DNA of 64,000 bases, taken from the NCBI GenBank assembly GCA_035041965.1, contig JAPYMA010001508.1:48790-112789 (forward strand), written 5' to 3'. Of this stretch, positions 1 through 21,819 are shown one piece after another; position 1 is the first letter of the stretch; every line of letters begins with the position of its first letter. This stretch comes from Anisakis pegreffii. Lineage: Eukaryota > Nematoda > Chromadorea > Rhabditida > Anisakidae. The notes under the pieces are model-generated. The model did not search any database, was not told the origin of the DNA, and worked only from the letters and a program-made list of their open reading frames with translations. A program made the position numbers and the translations under genes.

Positions 1-2388
1 AGTGATACATTGTATTGAAACGAACGCCGCCGAGCTACTTAAGATACGTTCAGAAAATTGGCTATATCTCCTCAAATAAGCAAAATCGCTCGACAACATA
101 TATGCATTTCTGAAAGCAGAGAATCTGGGGAATCTAATGATGTCAAAAAATTGCCATGTTACTGGGCAAACCTGAGGACTCGGTTAGTTTGAAGATGGTC
201 ACCCTAATGACACTATAGTAATGTAAGCATGCATTGATCAACAGTGATACATTGTATTGAAACGAACGCCGCCGAGCTACTTAAGATACGTTCAGAAAAT
301 TGGCTATATCTCCTCAAATAAGCAAAATCGCTCGACAACATATATGCATTTCTGAAAGCAGAGAATCTGGGGAATCTAATGATGTCAAAAAATTGCCATG
401 TTACTGGGCAAACCTGAGGACTCGGTTAGTTTGAAGATGGTCACCCTAATGACACTATAGTAATGTAAGCATGCATTGATCAACAGTGATACATTGTATT
501 GAAACGAACGCCGCCGAGCTACTTAAGATACGTTCAGAAAATTGGCTATATCTCCTCAAATAAGCAAAATCGCTCGACAACATATATGCATTTCTGAAAG
601 CAGAGAATCTGGGGAATCTAATGATGTCAAAAAATTGCCATGTTACTGGGCAAACCTGAGGACTCGGTTAGTTTGAAGATGGTCACCCTAATGACACTAT
701 AGTAATGTAAGCATGCATTGATCAACAGTGATACATTGTATTGAAACGAACGCCGCCGAGCTACTTAAGATACGTTCAGAAAATTGGCTATATCTCCTCA
801 AATAAGCAAAATCGCTCGACAACATATATGCATTTCTGAAAGCAGAGAATCTGGGGAATCTAATGATGTCAAAAAATTGCCATGTTACTGGGCAAACCTG
901 AGGACTCGGTTAGTTTGAAGATGGTCACCCTAATGACACTATAGTAATGTAAGCATGCATTGATCAACAGTGATACATTGTATTGAAACGAACGCCGCCG
1001 AGCTACTTAAGATACGTTCAGAAAATTGGCTATATCTCCTCAAATAAGCAAAATCGCTCGACAACATATATGCATTTCTGAAAGCAGAGAATCTGGGGAA
1101 TCTAATGATGTCAAAAAATTGCCATGTTACTGGGCAAACCTGAGGACTCGGTTAGTTTGAAGATGGTCACCCTAATGACACTATAGTAATGTAAGCATGC
1201 ATTGATCAACAGTGATACATTGTATTGAAACGAACGCCGCCGAGCTACTTAAGATACGTTCAGAAAATTGGCTATATCTCCTCAAATAAGCAAAATCGCT
1301 CGACAACATATATGCATTTCTGAAAGCAGAGAATCTGGGGAATCTAATGATGTCAAAAAATTGCCATGTTACTGGGCAAACCTGAGGACTCGGTTAGTTT
1401 GAAGATGGTCACCCTAATGACACTATAGTAATGTAAGCATGCATTGATCAACAGTGATACATTGTATTGAAACGAACGCCGCCGAGCTACTTAAGATACG
1501 TTCAGAAAATTGGCTATATCTCCTCAAATAAGCAAAATCGCTCGACAACATATATGCATTTCTGAAAGCAGAGAATCTGGGGAATCTAATGATGTCAAAA
1601 AATTGCCATGTTACTGGGCAAACCTGAGGACTCGGTTAGTTTGAAGATGGTCACCCTAATGACACTATAGTAATGTAAGCATGCATTGATCAACAGTGAT
1701 ACATTGTATTGAAACGAACGCCGCCGAGCTACTTAAGATACGTTCAGAAAATTGGCTATATCTCCTCAAATAAGCAAAATCGCTCGACAACATATATGCA
1801 TTTCTGAAAGCAGAGAATCTGGGGAATCTAATGATGTCAAAAAATTGCCATGTTACTGGGCAAACCTGAGGACTCGGTTAGTTTGAAGATGGTCACCCTA
1901 ATGACACTATAGTAATGTAAGCATGCATTGATCAACAGTGATACATTGTATTGAAACGAACGCCGCCGAGCTACTTAAGATACGTTCAGAAAATTGGCTA
2001 TATCTCCTCAAATAAGCAAAATCGCTCGACAACATATATGCATTTCTGAAAGCAGAGAATCTGGGGAATCTAATGATGTCAAAAAATTGCCATGTTACTG
2101 GGCAAACCTGAGGACTCGGTTAGTTTGAAGATGGTCACCCTAATGACACTATAGTAATGTAAGCATGCATTGATCAACAGTGATACATTGTATTGAAACG
2201 AACGCCGCCGAGCTACTTAAGATACGTTCAGAAAATTGGCTATATCTCCTCAAATAAGCAAAATCGCTCGACAACATATATGCATTTCTGAAAGCAGAGA
2301 ATCTGGGGAATCTAATGATGTCAAAAAATTGCCATGTTACTGGGCAAACCTGAGGACTCGGTTAGTTTGAAGATGGTCACCCTAATGA
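1..2388. repeat. 242-bp satellite tandem array
   Basis: A 242-bp unit starting AGTGATACATTGTATTG repeats head to tail with starts at 1, 243, 485, 727, 969, 1211, 1453, 1695, 1937 and 2179. Nine copies are complete and the tenth breaks off after CCCTAATGA at 2388. I see no base differences between copies. All six frames are interrupted, so it is not coding. The window begins inside the array, so its left end is not seen. The identity suggests recent amplification or strong homogenisation; assembly collapse or expansion of identical copies is also possible. Confidence 0.97.
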
Positions 2389-3150
2389 TGACCATGGGGT
2401 TAATGACACTCTCATGATGGTGTATCTCTGAGCTGCATGGAGAATGAGTAAGGAGAGTTGGTGGAATCTTGAATTCGATCGGTCATCTGAATTAAATTCC
2501 GAAATTTTGAAAACTAAGCGCTATTTGTCGACAGCATATCAACTTTTGTAACATCAGGAAAACCGTTTCATTGGATAATTAAGAAACTGCTGTGGTCGGA
2601 GCAATCCTGAGGATAAAGTTTATTCGAGGATGGGATTCCTCATATTCTCATAACAGTGAATCACTGATTAACTGTAAACAGATTTACGATGTAATGAAAG
2701 AGGTCGGCTACATGAGTTTAGGCTGAGAAATTCAGCTGTGTTTGTAGAACGAAGTATTATCCGTCATCAGCACATATGCCTTTCTGCTAGCACAGAAGCT
2801 ATTCTATCTGATGGTGTGTAGAAACCGTTATGGTCACGACCAAACTTTTGGATACAGGTTGTTTGATTGTTATACTCCTAAGATTCCTACCTAATAACAT
2901 AAAGCTCAGTTGCAGAGGGTTTGGTTGCGTGATGAAATCGCTCGGATTTATGAGATACCTCTAGAAATTTATCTTTAGCTGTCAAAGAAGGACCCATCCT
3001 CAAGAACCTTGTAAAACTTTTGCGATAGCAAAGAATCTGTTCAGTCCAACAGTGAAGTTAACCATATCTTGTTTTCTCATCGAATGACTATTACAGGGGG
3101 AGTGTTATCATTTTCAGCTTATTATTTGTTGTTTAGCAGATGTGGATGGC
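2389..3150. repeat. Decayed satellite monomers flanking the array
   Basis: After a short unrelated insert (about 2389-2400) the sequence still resembles the 242-bp unit, though much diverged. CCTGAGGA of the unit (offset 171) reappears near 2605. CAAACCTGAGGACTCGGTTAG (offset 167) is matched by a CAAACTTTTGGATACAGG-like string near 2841. AGCAGAGAATCTG (offset 115) is matched by AGCAAAGAATCTG near 3028. The implied monomer starts are about 2436, 2675 and 2913, a period of roughly 238. This is the pattern of an old array edge beside a homogenised core. The alignment is by eye and the right limit is uncertain. Confidence 0.6.
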
Positions 3151-3380
3151 TGAACATTCGCTCTGCGGTTACTTGTTGGTGGATACTAGGTAGGATTTCG
3201 AATGTGGTACTTTCTCCGATGTCAATTCTGGTTTTATCACATTTCACATGTATCGTGATCGCTTACGGATCAGTTCGCTATGATTGTAGCGTTTGACTCT
3301 CATCAGATCAATTTCACATTATGCACACTGAAGAACTGATTGCAATTTTAATACAATTACTCGACGGAATGCAAACGGTC

Positions 3381-3451
3381 TCCATGATAGCTCAGGGGTA
3401 GAACTCCAAACGACAATTGGTACGTCACGGGTTCGATTCCCGTAAGCGGAG
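3381..3451 (+). pseudogene. Degenerate tRNA-like element
   Basis: TAGCTCAGGGGTAGAA matches a tRNA A box and D arm, and ACGGG-TTCGATT-CCCGT forms a perfect T arm with a B box. In between, TCCAA-ACGACAA-TTGGT gives a four-pair anticodon stem. The acceptor stem pairs at only about four of seven positions, the D stem has a mismatch, and position 33 is C rather than T. The nominal anticodon would be GAC (Val). I read it as a tRNA pseudogene or tRNA-derived element with intact internal promoter boxes rather than a working tRNA. Confidence 0.5.
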
Positions 3452-3960
3452 GAAAGTTTTGCTCGGAAACGAGTGGTGTACCAATAGCATTGTTGTGTTG
3501 CGAGTCTGACATAGGATATGATTTGGCTTACATCTATTTATCTCATATTTCTCACGGTATTGCAAAAGAACGTCTTCAAATTAATTGTAAGCCTATTCAC
3601 TTGTCTTACCTTGCGAGTTGCGAATGCAAAGCTAATAGTGTTGCACTATTACAACCCGCAACGATAACTCATCAAAACGAACTTTTCTTCTTGGCTCAAT
3701 TTGGTTAAGAAATTAAATTAGAAATTAATTCGGTTCCGCAATTTGTAATTTTTTTATATGGCCAAATGATGTGGCAGATTTATTTTGCCTAAGATGTTGA
3801 CTGAAATTTTCTAAAGTCAGATTTTGCTAATCCTCAGTGCTGATCGATCAAATCACGTTGCTTTACTCTTTACGATAGCTCTTATTGTTTCCTAAGTTTC
3901 CATTCCGTTGCTTCTGTGTAATTTAAGTATAAAACTGTGTTCGTTACAGGTTTATGTAAG
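3452..3960. other. Upstream region of the JmjC gene
   Basis: No coding exon or clear promoter motif is visible here. A good acceptor (TTCGTTACAG, ending at 3949) lies 11 bases before the ATG at 3961 and could be a spliced-leader trans-splice site. It could equally be a cis-splice site for an unseen 5' exon. Confidence 0.4.
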
Positions 3961-14257
<10,297 letters not shown>

Positions 14258-15963
14258 TTGATGTATGTCGCCGCCAGTGATGTCACTTCATCTCATTGTC
14301 AGAGTCAATTCGTGGTTTCCTTTTTTGGTTGATTCACCATTTGGAGTGATTGCTTTAGTTCATTATCTCAGCAAATGTTCGATGTTAGCTGACGAGAGTT
14401 GTGGAGCGTGGATTCTGATGTGCGCTCACTCGGTTCGAAGGAACTGTTCAGCGATTCCAGAGTGCATTCCTTTTTTCTTTATTCTTTATAGGCATCTGTT
14501 TTTATGTTTCAGATTATTTTGTTGTTTCTCATATCGTTTGCAGTGCGTTTATTGCCTCGTTCCTCCTCTTTGATTAACTTTAATCTATTTTTATCATCGG
14601 TCCATAAGCGTTTGCTCGGCTCGATATTAATAAGAACTATCTCAATTGCTTTTCTTTTTTCCGTCATCAGTTCATCATGAACCATATTCGGCAGCGTTGT
14701 TGGATTATACTCCGCGCGGTTGATATGACAGTAACTTATATTGCCTCGATAATATAATATCAGCGGTAATTTCGTTGTTATTGGTTGGATTATTTGTTGT
14801 TTTGAGAGCGTAGTGAGTCGTCAGTATTTCTATTGTTGTTGATTTTATAGGAATGTTGAATTGAATTCAGCTGATTATATCTCAGGAAATAATTTCGTTA
14901 CTTTGCATCTGAATTCAGTTTATGACAATGATAATGATGTACGTGTTCGTGTTAGTTTTCATGTGTTTTCTGATGCTTTTTTTAAAGATTCCATCGTATT
15001 TCTATTGAATATAATATCAAAGTTTGTCAATTTTAATTGTTACGTATGAATCTTGTGAACTATTGCTCTCTTATGAATCAGTTTAGTTTCATCGTTTATA
15101 ATTGTTACTTACGATTCGTCTAGTACGATGATGATGAAAGGTCTGGATTGTTCTTTCTTTCTGCTGATCCTTTGATAACTTCATTCGCAGTTGCTCGTTC
15201 ATCTGCGTATGAGTTGTTGAATTTGTTCAGTACGGAAATTTATTCTGTTTCGAAAATTTATTTACTTTCTGTTATTCGTGATTGAGCATGGAAGCGTGTG
15301 GTGTTGATTGTTGATCGTTGATCTGAACGAATGCATTTATGGATGATATGAATTAGATTTTGGGCAGTGAAGCCCATCACTCTACGTGTTTGATAATCTT
15401 ATCGTCGCAAATGACCTAAGCAATTAACCTTTCGTGCTTGAGAAATTTGGGCTCACAGTTTTAATATAATTATCTATTGTTGTGTATTTATTGTTATTCC
15501 TACTAATAATTTAAATATTATTATTGTTGTTGTTTCGCCATGTCAGTATCGTTGTGAGTATGAGTTTATTGTTTTTATAATTGCCATCGTATTCGTATTA
15601 ATATTGTCGTCGTCATATAATTATTCATCTGATTGCTATTATTATCTTTATTTTTTCGATGTCATCGTTATTATTTCTGTGAGTGTCATTATGAGAAGGT
15701 TTTGCGTGACGATGGTTTTTTTTACTTATGATTATTGTTGTTATATAATGTCTAGTTGTGTTCGCTGTTGATTCCTCGAATAATTACTATGTAATAAAAG
15801 TTTAAATTGAACTTATTTGATCGATCGCAAGGTGAATCAATTCATCAGAAAAAACGAAACTCGTTCATTCGATTCATTTCAATAAGAATATTTTATTTTG
15901 ATGGAAGGAAATTTGCTTTCACTGTTCTTCGAGAATTGATATCTTTTTGTCGTTGATTTTCAG
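14258..15963. other. Long 3' flank of the JmjC gene
   Basis: About 1.7 kb without a supported exon. It is T-rich with many TATT/GTTGTT strings. An AATAAA lies at 15793-15798, about 165 bases before the acceptor (GATTTTCAG, ending 15963) that precedes the next gene. That spacing resembles the poly(A)-site to trans-splice-site distance in nematode operons, so this may be a long 3' UTR. Confidence 0.4.
15793..15798 (+). promoter_or_regulatory. Candidate poly(A) signal AATAAA
   Basis: Perfect AATAAA in the interval after the JmjC gene and about 165 bases before a splice acceptor at 15963. It could end the upstream mRNA. In AT-rich DNA this hexamer is common, so the call rests on position only. 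Confidence 0.3.
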
Positions 15964-15978
15964 AAAAATGAAACCAAA

Positions 15979-17559
15979 ATGTATTGGCATCTTAATTGCA
16001 TGCAGAGAGTGTTTTTTGAGAAATTCATTACGAATATGTTCGACAATGATGAGATGGAAGATATTCATGCGCAAATTATTTCACCAATAAAGTTACTACC
16101 GAATGTATTGTTCAAAAACCGTATTGCCTCACAATCAGTTAATTTCGATGATCTTTCTTGTGGGAAACCATTTGGTCAGAAGATTTATTTTCCAGTAGAT
16201 TTGCAGATGTTCTAATGGATCAGAAAACCACTGAACAACTGAAGAATTTTCGAGTACAATTGGAAAATCTCAAAAATCCGAAGGTTCGATATGAAAAGCA
16301 TAATTTTAACTTTTTTTTTGCTATTTTTAATCAGAAATCTAAAATTTCATCGATATATGTGAATGATTTGTGTGTGTTTATAGGAAAATCGTTTATTCAT
16401 GTTCACTGAAGTTGATTTATTAAGTACTCTAAACGCGAATGTCAAGTATTTGATTTATCTGGCAAAATTGCTTGTAATATCTCATAGCCATATAAAATGA
16501 TATGACGGGCGATTGCGTAATCAATCATTAAAGAATGTGTCTGTTATGGAGAAAGTTATCCATCATTCCAATTCCAATTGGATTTTTTGAGATTCAGATT
16601 TTTTTGATTTCTTTATCGTTTTCAGTATCCTCTTTATATCCGACATCCAGGAAGTGCAGTCTTCTTTCGAACGAATCCCGAAGATCTCAAAGCTGAACTT
16701 GATAGTAGGTCATATTGTCGTTGAAAGTTTTCTTTAGAGTTGCTTCTTTCTTTGAAAAAACTTGATTTGCCTCTCTGAAATCAGTAGATTTAGATGTTTT
16801 CTCGTCAGTTTGCCTCATTCGTTTGCCTCCTTATCCGTCATCATGTCCAAGCGAACGATATTCAAGCTCATCCTGAAAACCTTTTGATTTTTCGATATCG
16901 TTTGAATGACTTTCATTATACTTTCATTAAATCACTATCGCTAGCGATAAATTGAGGTGTAGATGAATTAATATATCTTCATAAGCTTCAAATGCGATGA
17001 ACTGAATGAGTTTTCGTGACACGAACGAAACGATGTTATAATGGATGGCGTGTCGTGTGAGATATTGATTCATTTAAGTATTCTAGAGTATAGACAAACT
17101 CTGCAGAGTATGATTTTGCATGAACAACGTTTTCGTTTGCGAAAGCTGAAGTAATGACATACGACAAGTACACTGGCCACTCAGTAGGCTCACTAGTGCT
17201 GTCATTTCTCGTATACGTCATTCTGTTAAATTATAAAGTGCAGACCTTTTGCAGAATGAATTAGGCTGGTATATGACTTATTTTAGTGTTGGATTCGAGC
17301 GCATTTCAGTCACTTCGTAATTTACAATGAGCAAATTTTATCACAATCGCAATTTCGCTCTATGAAGTTAATAAACTTCTAGTTGTCAATACAAATGATC
17401 CATTGGATTGTTAAGAAGTTTTCAGTTTTTTTTCAAGTTTTAAATCTTATTCATTTAATGATGAATATTATTTGATGTTATGCATTTATAGAGCAGTTAG
17501 GAAGAGCACCGAAGACAGAAAAAGAAAGTGCTTCGGGTGATTCGAAAAGTGGACATTGA
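15979..17559 (+). CDS. Unrecognised small protein, coiled-coil-like
   Basis: I do not recognise this gene. Five exons chain in phase to 153 codons plus stop: 15979-16159, 16207-16283, 16384-16440, 16626-16704, 17492-17559. The product starts MYWHLNCMQRVFFEKF, has a Gln/Asn/Leu-rich helical stretch (TTEQLKNFRVQLENLKNPK), then TEVDLLSTLNANYPLYIRHP and NPEDLKAELD, and ends in a polar Lys/Glu/Ser tail. There is no signal peptide or membrane segment. An acceptor ends at 15963, 15 bases before the ATG. The frame is open from that acceptor, so the ATG may be internal and an upstream exon cannot be excluded. The first intron (50 nt, GTGGGA donor) is the weakest join. It lies between the JmjC gene and ALG1 on the same strand, which suggests a shared operon. 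Confidence 0.6.
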
Positions 17560-17863
17560 GAGTTTCCCGAATTGTTGGGGGTTGAGGTATATTTTTCAGT
17601 CTTTTTATAACGATGATTTTGATAATAATTCTGAGTTTAGTACGAGTTGGTGATATATTATCATCGCCAGTATTACAGTAATCATTGTTGCCCTTTATCA
17701 TACGTTTTATAATAATCATTTTATGATTATTTATATGATGTCTGATAGAAGATATATGATAAATATTCAATTTATTCATTTTAATTGGGTTTTTTGAGGG
17801 ATTTATATCGCGTTTTTTTTAAGAAATCGTTTATTGGTGTTATTATTTGAGTGTGTAGAGGAG

Positions 17864-20800
17864 ATGGTTATTCGTAATAAGAACGCCACATTGGTGGTAT
17901 TGGGTGATATCGGCCGAAGTCCTCGAATGTGCTATCATGCGAAATCGCTTGCTGATAAAAACTATCGTGTGCAAATTGTTGGTTATGCTGATCATTTACC
18001 ACATCCAACAATTAGTGAACATCCCAACATTCGGTTCGTTGGTTTTGCATTCAAATTTTACCGAAATTTTTTGTTTTTTGTGAACTTTTCTGATCATAAA
18101 ATTCATTTTCCACATTCCATGAGCGTTTTCTAAACGTTTGGATTGTTGAACAGAGAATGACTATTATATCGGGCGAGAAATTCAAGCTGTATGAGTAGAT
18201 GATATGAATGAAGTATTTTCAGTATAATTGCGTTACGACCTCCACCAGCATCCCTCAATAATCTACGGCCCGCGTTCGGTCTTTTCTTGAAGTTCTTCTG
18301 GACGTTGGCCACACTTTTGTTTGCACTGTTTTTCCGTATCGATTGGCCACTTCTTATCTTGATGCAAAATCCACCCGGTGTTCCGTGCATGTTGGCGTGC
18401 TGGATTGTGGGTTGTTTTCGTTGATTTGTATTTTTGCTGCGCAAGAAATTTTTTGAATGCTACATTATCATTGGTTGTTAGAAGTGATGATTTAGTAATA
18501 ATGCAGAGTCAATTATTATTCGATCTGACAGATTAAACGGAAAAGAGCGTTTAATTTGTCGGAAATGATGCCTGTGATACTGAATTTTTCACTTGCTTCA
18601 ATCGCCCATTCAAACATTGGAAATTGTTTGTTAAATTCCTTGCGATTCCAATCTGAAATTGGACATTTTCTGCTTGAAGGCAGCGCGTGTTCGTCGTGCA
18701 CAGTTCGTAATCGACTGGCATAACTACACGTATTCGATACTTCGAGAAAAATACGGCCTGGAGGGATTACGGACGACACGGGTTGCTGACGTAATGGCAC
18801 GAGGAGCCATCACTCCGTCGGATGATACGAATTCAGGTTTGGGGTTTGATTTATTTGAGAAATACCTGCTTTTGGAAAAAGATCCTGAAATAATGACTGT
18901 CACCAACTTATTTTTAAATGGTTGGTAGATAGCGACTTCAACTTCGAATCGAATTTAGTGACTTTGTAAACGTTTCCTTGACTTGATCTAACAGTTTGTC
19001 CACCTCCTCTTAATGCAATAATAGTGAAAATGAATGTGGAAAAAAGCGTTCGATTTAGGAGCGATCTCAGGTTCCAATGCTGCAGCTGGTGGTGGAGATG
19101 TTCGATTGAGACGTATGACAAAGGGTGAACGTGCCGTACAAGTGGCTAACGCAAATGCGAACAAAAAGAAACGAAATATTGAAAAGAAAAAGAAAATTTC
19201 GATGTTGCAAAGGTGAATATTTTCTTCAGTTGATTTCAATCAGTGCACTTGAATGAGGCTCACATCTGCCAACAGTTTAGTGACACTATGAAACTTTTTA
19301 TTGCATTCGATCACTCAGTTTTCATGCTGTGGTTGAATGATATAATCATCGCGTTTGGATTTATATCGTCAGTGGAATTGAGATTAGTGATCTATTGTAA
19401 GTTACAGATTCGTAGAAAGAACTTACTATTGGGAAGGATATTTTGGTCGTCACGCAGATTTGAATATTTGTGTGACACATGCGATGCGTGAAGATATGCG
19501 TGATGCATGGGGTGTGCAGTCGGCAACACTCTACGACAAACCGCCCGACTGGAATTTTAAGAAGTTGAATGATGAACAAATACATCAACTTTTCTTAAAA
19601 CTGGCCCAGTTTGGTGGTGAATTCAAACCATTTGCATGGGAGGATTCGAAAGGGGCACTTGCCGACGAGGATATCACTGAAGGTGTATATTGCTTACAGT
19701 TTATCTGTCATCATAAGTCGCTTGATTGATTTTCGTCAACTTACTTCTATGATAGGAGTTTGAAACAAACTTCAAGCATATTGATTCGTTAAGCGATTAA
19801 GCTGGCGATAAGGAAAGGATAGAAATGATGATTTATTCAGTGACGCGATTCTCGTTTCGTGATGGTGATGGTGTCGCACACTTGCGAGAGGATCGACCGC
19901 TGTTGTTGATCTCATCGACGAGTTGGACCGAAGATGAAGATTTCGGATTGCTACTCGATGCACTTCGGGAATTTGATTCTATCGCTAGATTATCAACGAA
20001 ATCGTTCGTTGTTTTGTTTGTTTTCGATTGTTTTATAACGTATTTTATCATTATTTTGTATCGCTTCTAATGAAGCTGAACAGGAATATGTTTAATGTCC
20101 AGTGCCATTAAAATTCATCAAGTTTCAACGTATCGAATGTTCTCTTTGGCGGTAGTGTTCTGTTGAATGTTCGGTGCAATCGTTGCTTTTAGGAATCCTC
20201 AAACACGCCTTCCGCATTTGCTGTGCGTTATAACTGGACGTGGTCCATTGCGTTCACATTATATGGCAAAAATTGAACACCTACAAATGCAGCAAGTTGA
20301 AATTCTAACGCCATGGTTGGAATCTGAAGATTATCCGCGTTTACTGGGTGCTGCGGATATTGGTGTTTCGTTACATACGTCCACATCTGGTAATAAGCCT
20401 TCAAATTTGGATTCGTTTGATTAATAATAATTAATTGTTTGAGATCGATTGAAGAGACTGTAGATTCATTTGACATTGCATTTGTATTGCGATTGCGGTC
20501 ATCAGTGTGAGTTTTTCATGTGAAATGTTGTTGTTGTTCTCATATTATTTCGCTGAGGAAGTTGAAATTTTAAGGATTGGATTTACCGATGAAAGTGGTG
20601 GATATGTTCGGTTGTGGACTGCCGGTGATCGCGAAACGATTCGCGTGCATCAACGAATTGGTGAACGACGGTCATAACGGTAGACTGTTCGATAATTGTC
20701 ATGAATTATCGCAGACTATCAAATCACTTTCGTGCGGATTTCCTAACTACTCAACGGTTCGTTTCGCGATTCTTTCATAACATTCATAACCGAAGTTTCC

Positions 20801-21819
20801 ATTGATTAACGTTTTTTTGTTGTTGTTCAGTTTCATTGATATCAGCGTTTAAACAAGAAATTTGATTTGATTTCAACGAATTTGCTGTCAATTGACTCAG
20901 TTTCATTGTATTGTTTCGAAACGCAATCGTTGTTGTTTCATATTGTATCACTGATCTGCTTTGAACTATTCTTTCTTCAGCAGCTGCGTACACTGGCGAG
21001 CAATTTAGAATCAGATCCGTTGATATCGTGGGATAAAAATTGGGATGCATGCATATGGCCATTGATATGCACTTACGGAGCGCCACCCTATGATGAGGTG
21101 GCAAGACGTCAACGGTATTTATTCGTCGTGTTTATTCTGGATGTTTTTTTTTCTCCAGTAACATTTTGGTTTCCATAATCAGCGTCATATTTAAATCCGA
21201 GCTGAGGCGTAATTTAATGCTCACTTGCTTCCCTCATTCAGTTGTTAGTTTCTTGTAAGTGTTACTGTTCAATTAGTGATCAGTTTTGTAATTAAGGTTC
21301 GCTGTGACGGATATTCCGGAAAAGTTGAGTGCAAAGACGAGTGAAAACGAACATTTGGATGTTGTTGAGAGCAGTGATGCGGAGTTTGATAAGGTTGACA
21401 GGAATGAGCAAAACAGCAATCAAGATATTAGTGAGGAGAATGTTGTGGCATTAGAGGATGACAACAAGACGACTGATCAGCGAATTGATGATGTCGATGA
21501 GAAAGCACTGAATACTAGTCATTCTGATGAAGATACTCCATCACAGAATCCCACTGAATCCCCTGATGAAGATCTGAATCAATCAGATCAGATAACGAAA
21601 TCACCATCACCTGAACCAAAAGGTGAGCAGCCAACTGAACGAATCGAGACTGTAGACCAGGATCAACACGAAGATCATGGTCATGGTCAGCCGAGTGAAA
21701 AGGATGGCGAATCCGAAGTGGAGATGCCGAAAGATTCGTCAAGAAACGAAGATATTACAGAGCTGAGCGATTCACCCAGCAATGACAGGAGAGATGATTT
21801 GACTGATGCTTTGAAGTGA
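17864..21819 (+). CDS. algn-1: ALG1 chitobiosyldiphosphodolichol beta-mannosyltransferase
   Basis: ALG1 (GT33 family) adds the first mannose to GlcNAc2-PP-dolichol on the cytosolic face of the ER in N-glycan assembly. Ten exons chain in phase to 708 residues: 17864-18033, 18223-18406, 18680-18836, 19071-19212, 19408-19682, 19841-20003, 20193-20389, 20575-20756, 20981-21114, 21297-21819. Family blocks in order: [27 protein letters not shown] (about 128-138), [19 protein letters not shown] (about 229), [40 protein letters not shown] and [18 protein letters not shown]. Oddities: about 70 extra residues between WHNY and YFGR, ending in a Lys/Arg-rich run, and a Glu/Asp/Ser-rich tail of about 173 residues after the normal family end. 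No N-terminal membrane anchor is seen, so a 5' exon may be missing. A hydrophobic stretch ([14 protein letters not shown]) is in exon 2. Confidence 0.9.

Noticed and set aside
1..2388. CRISPR-like or rDNA spacer array
   Set aside because: The repeats are 242 bp and directly adjacent with no unique spacers, and the genome is clearly eukaryotic. No rRNA sequence is recognisable.
21304..21819. Independent acidic-protein gene after ALG1
   Set aside because: There is no ATG near the start of the frame, and the exon joins the previous ALG1 exon in correct phase.
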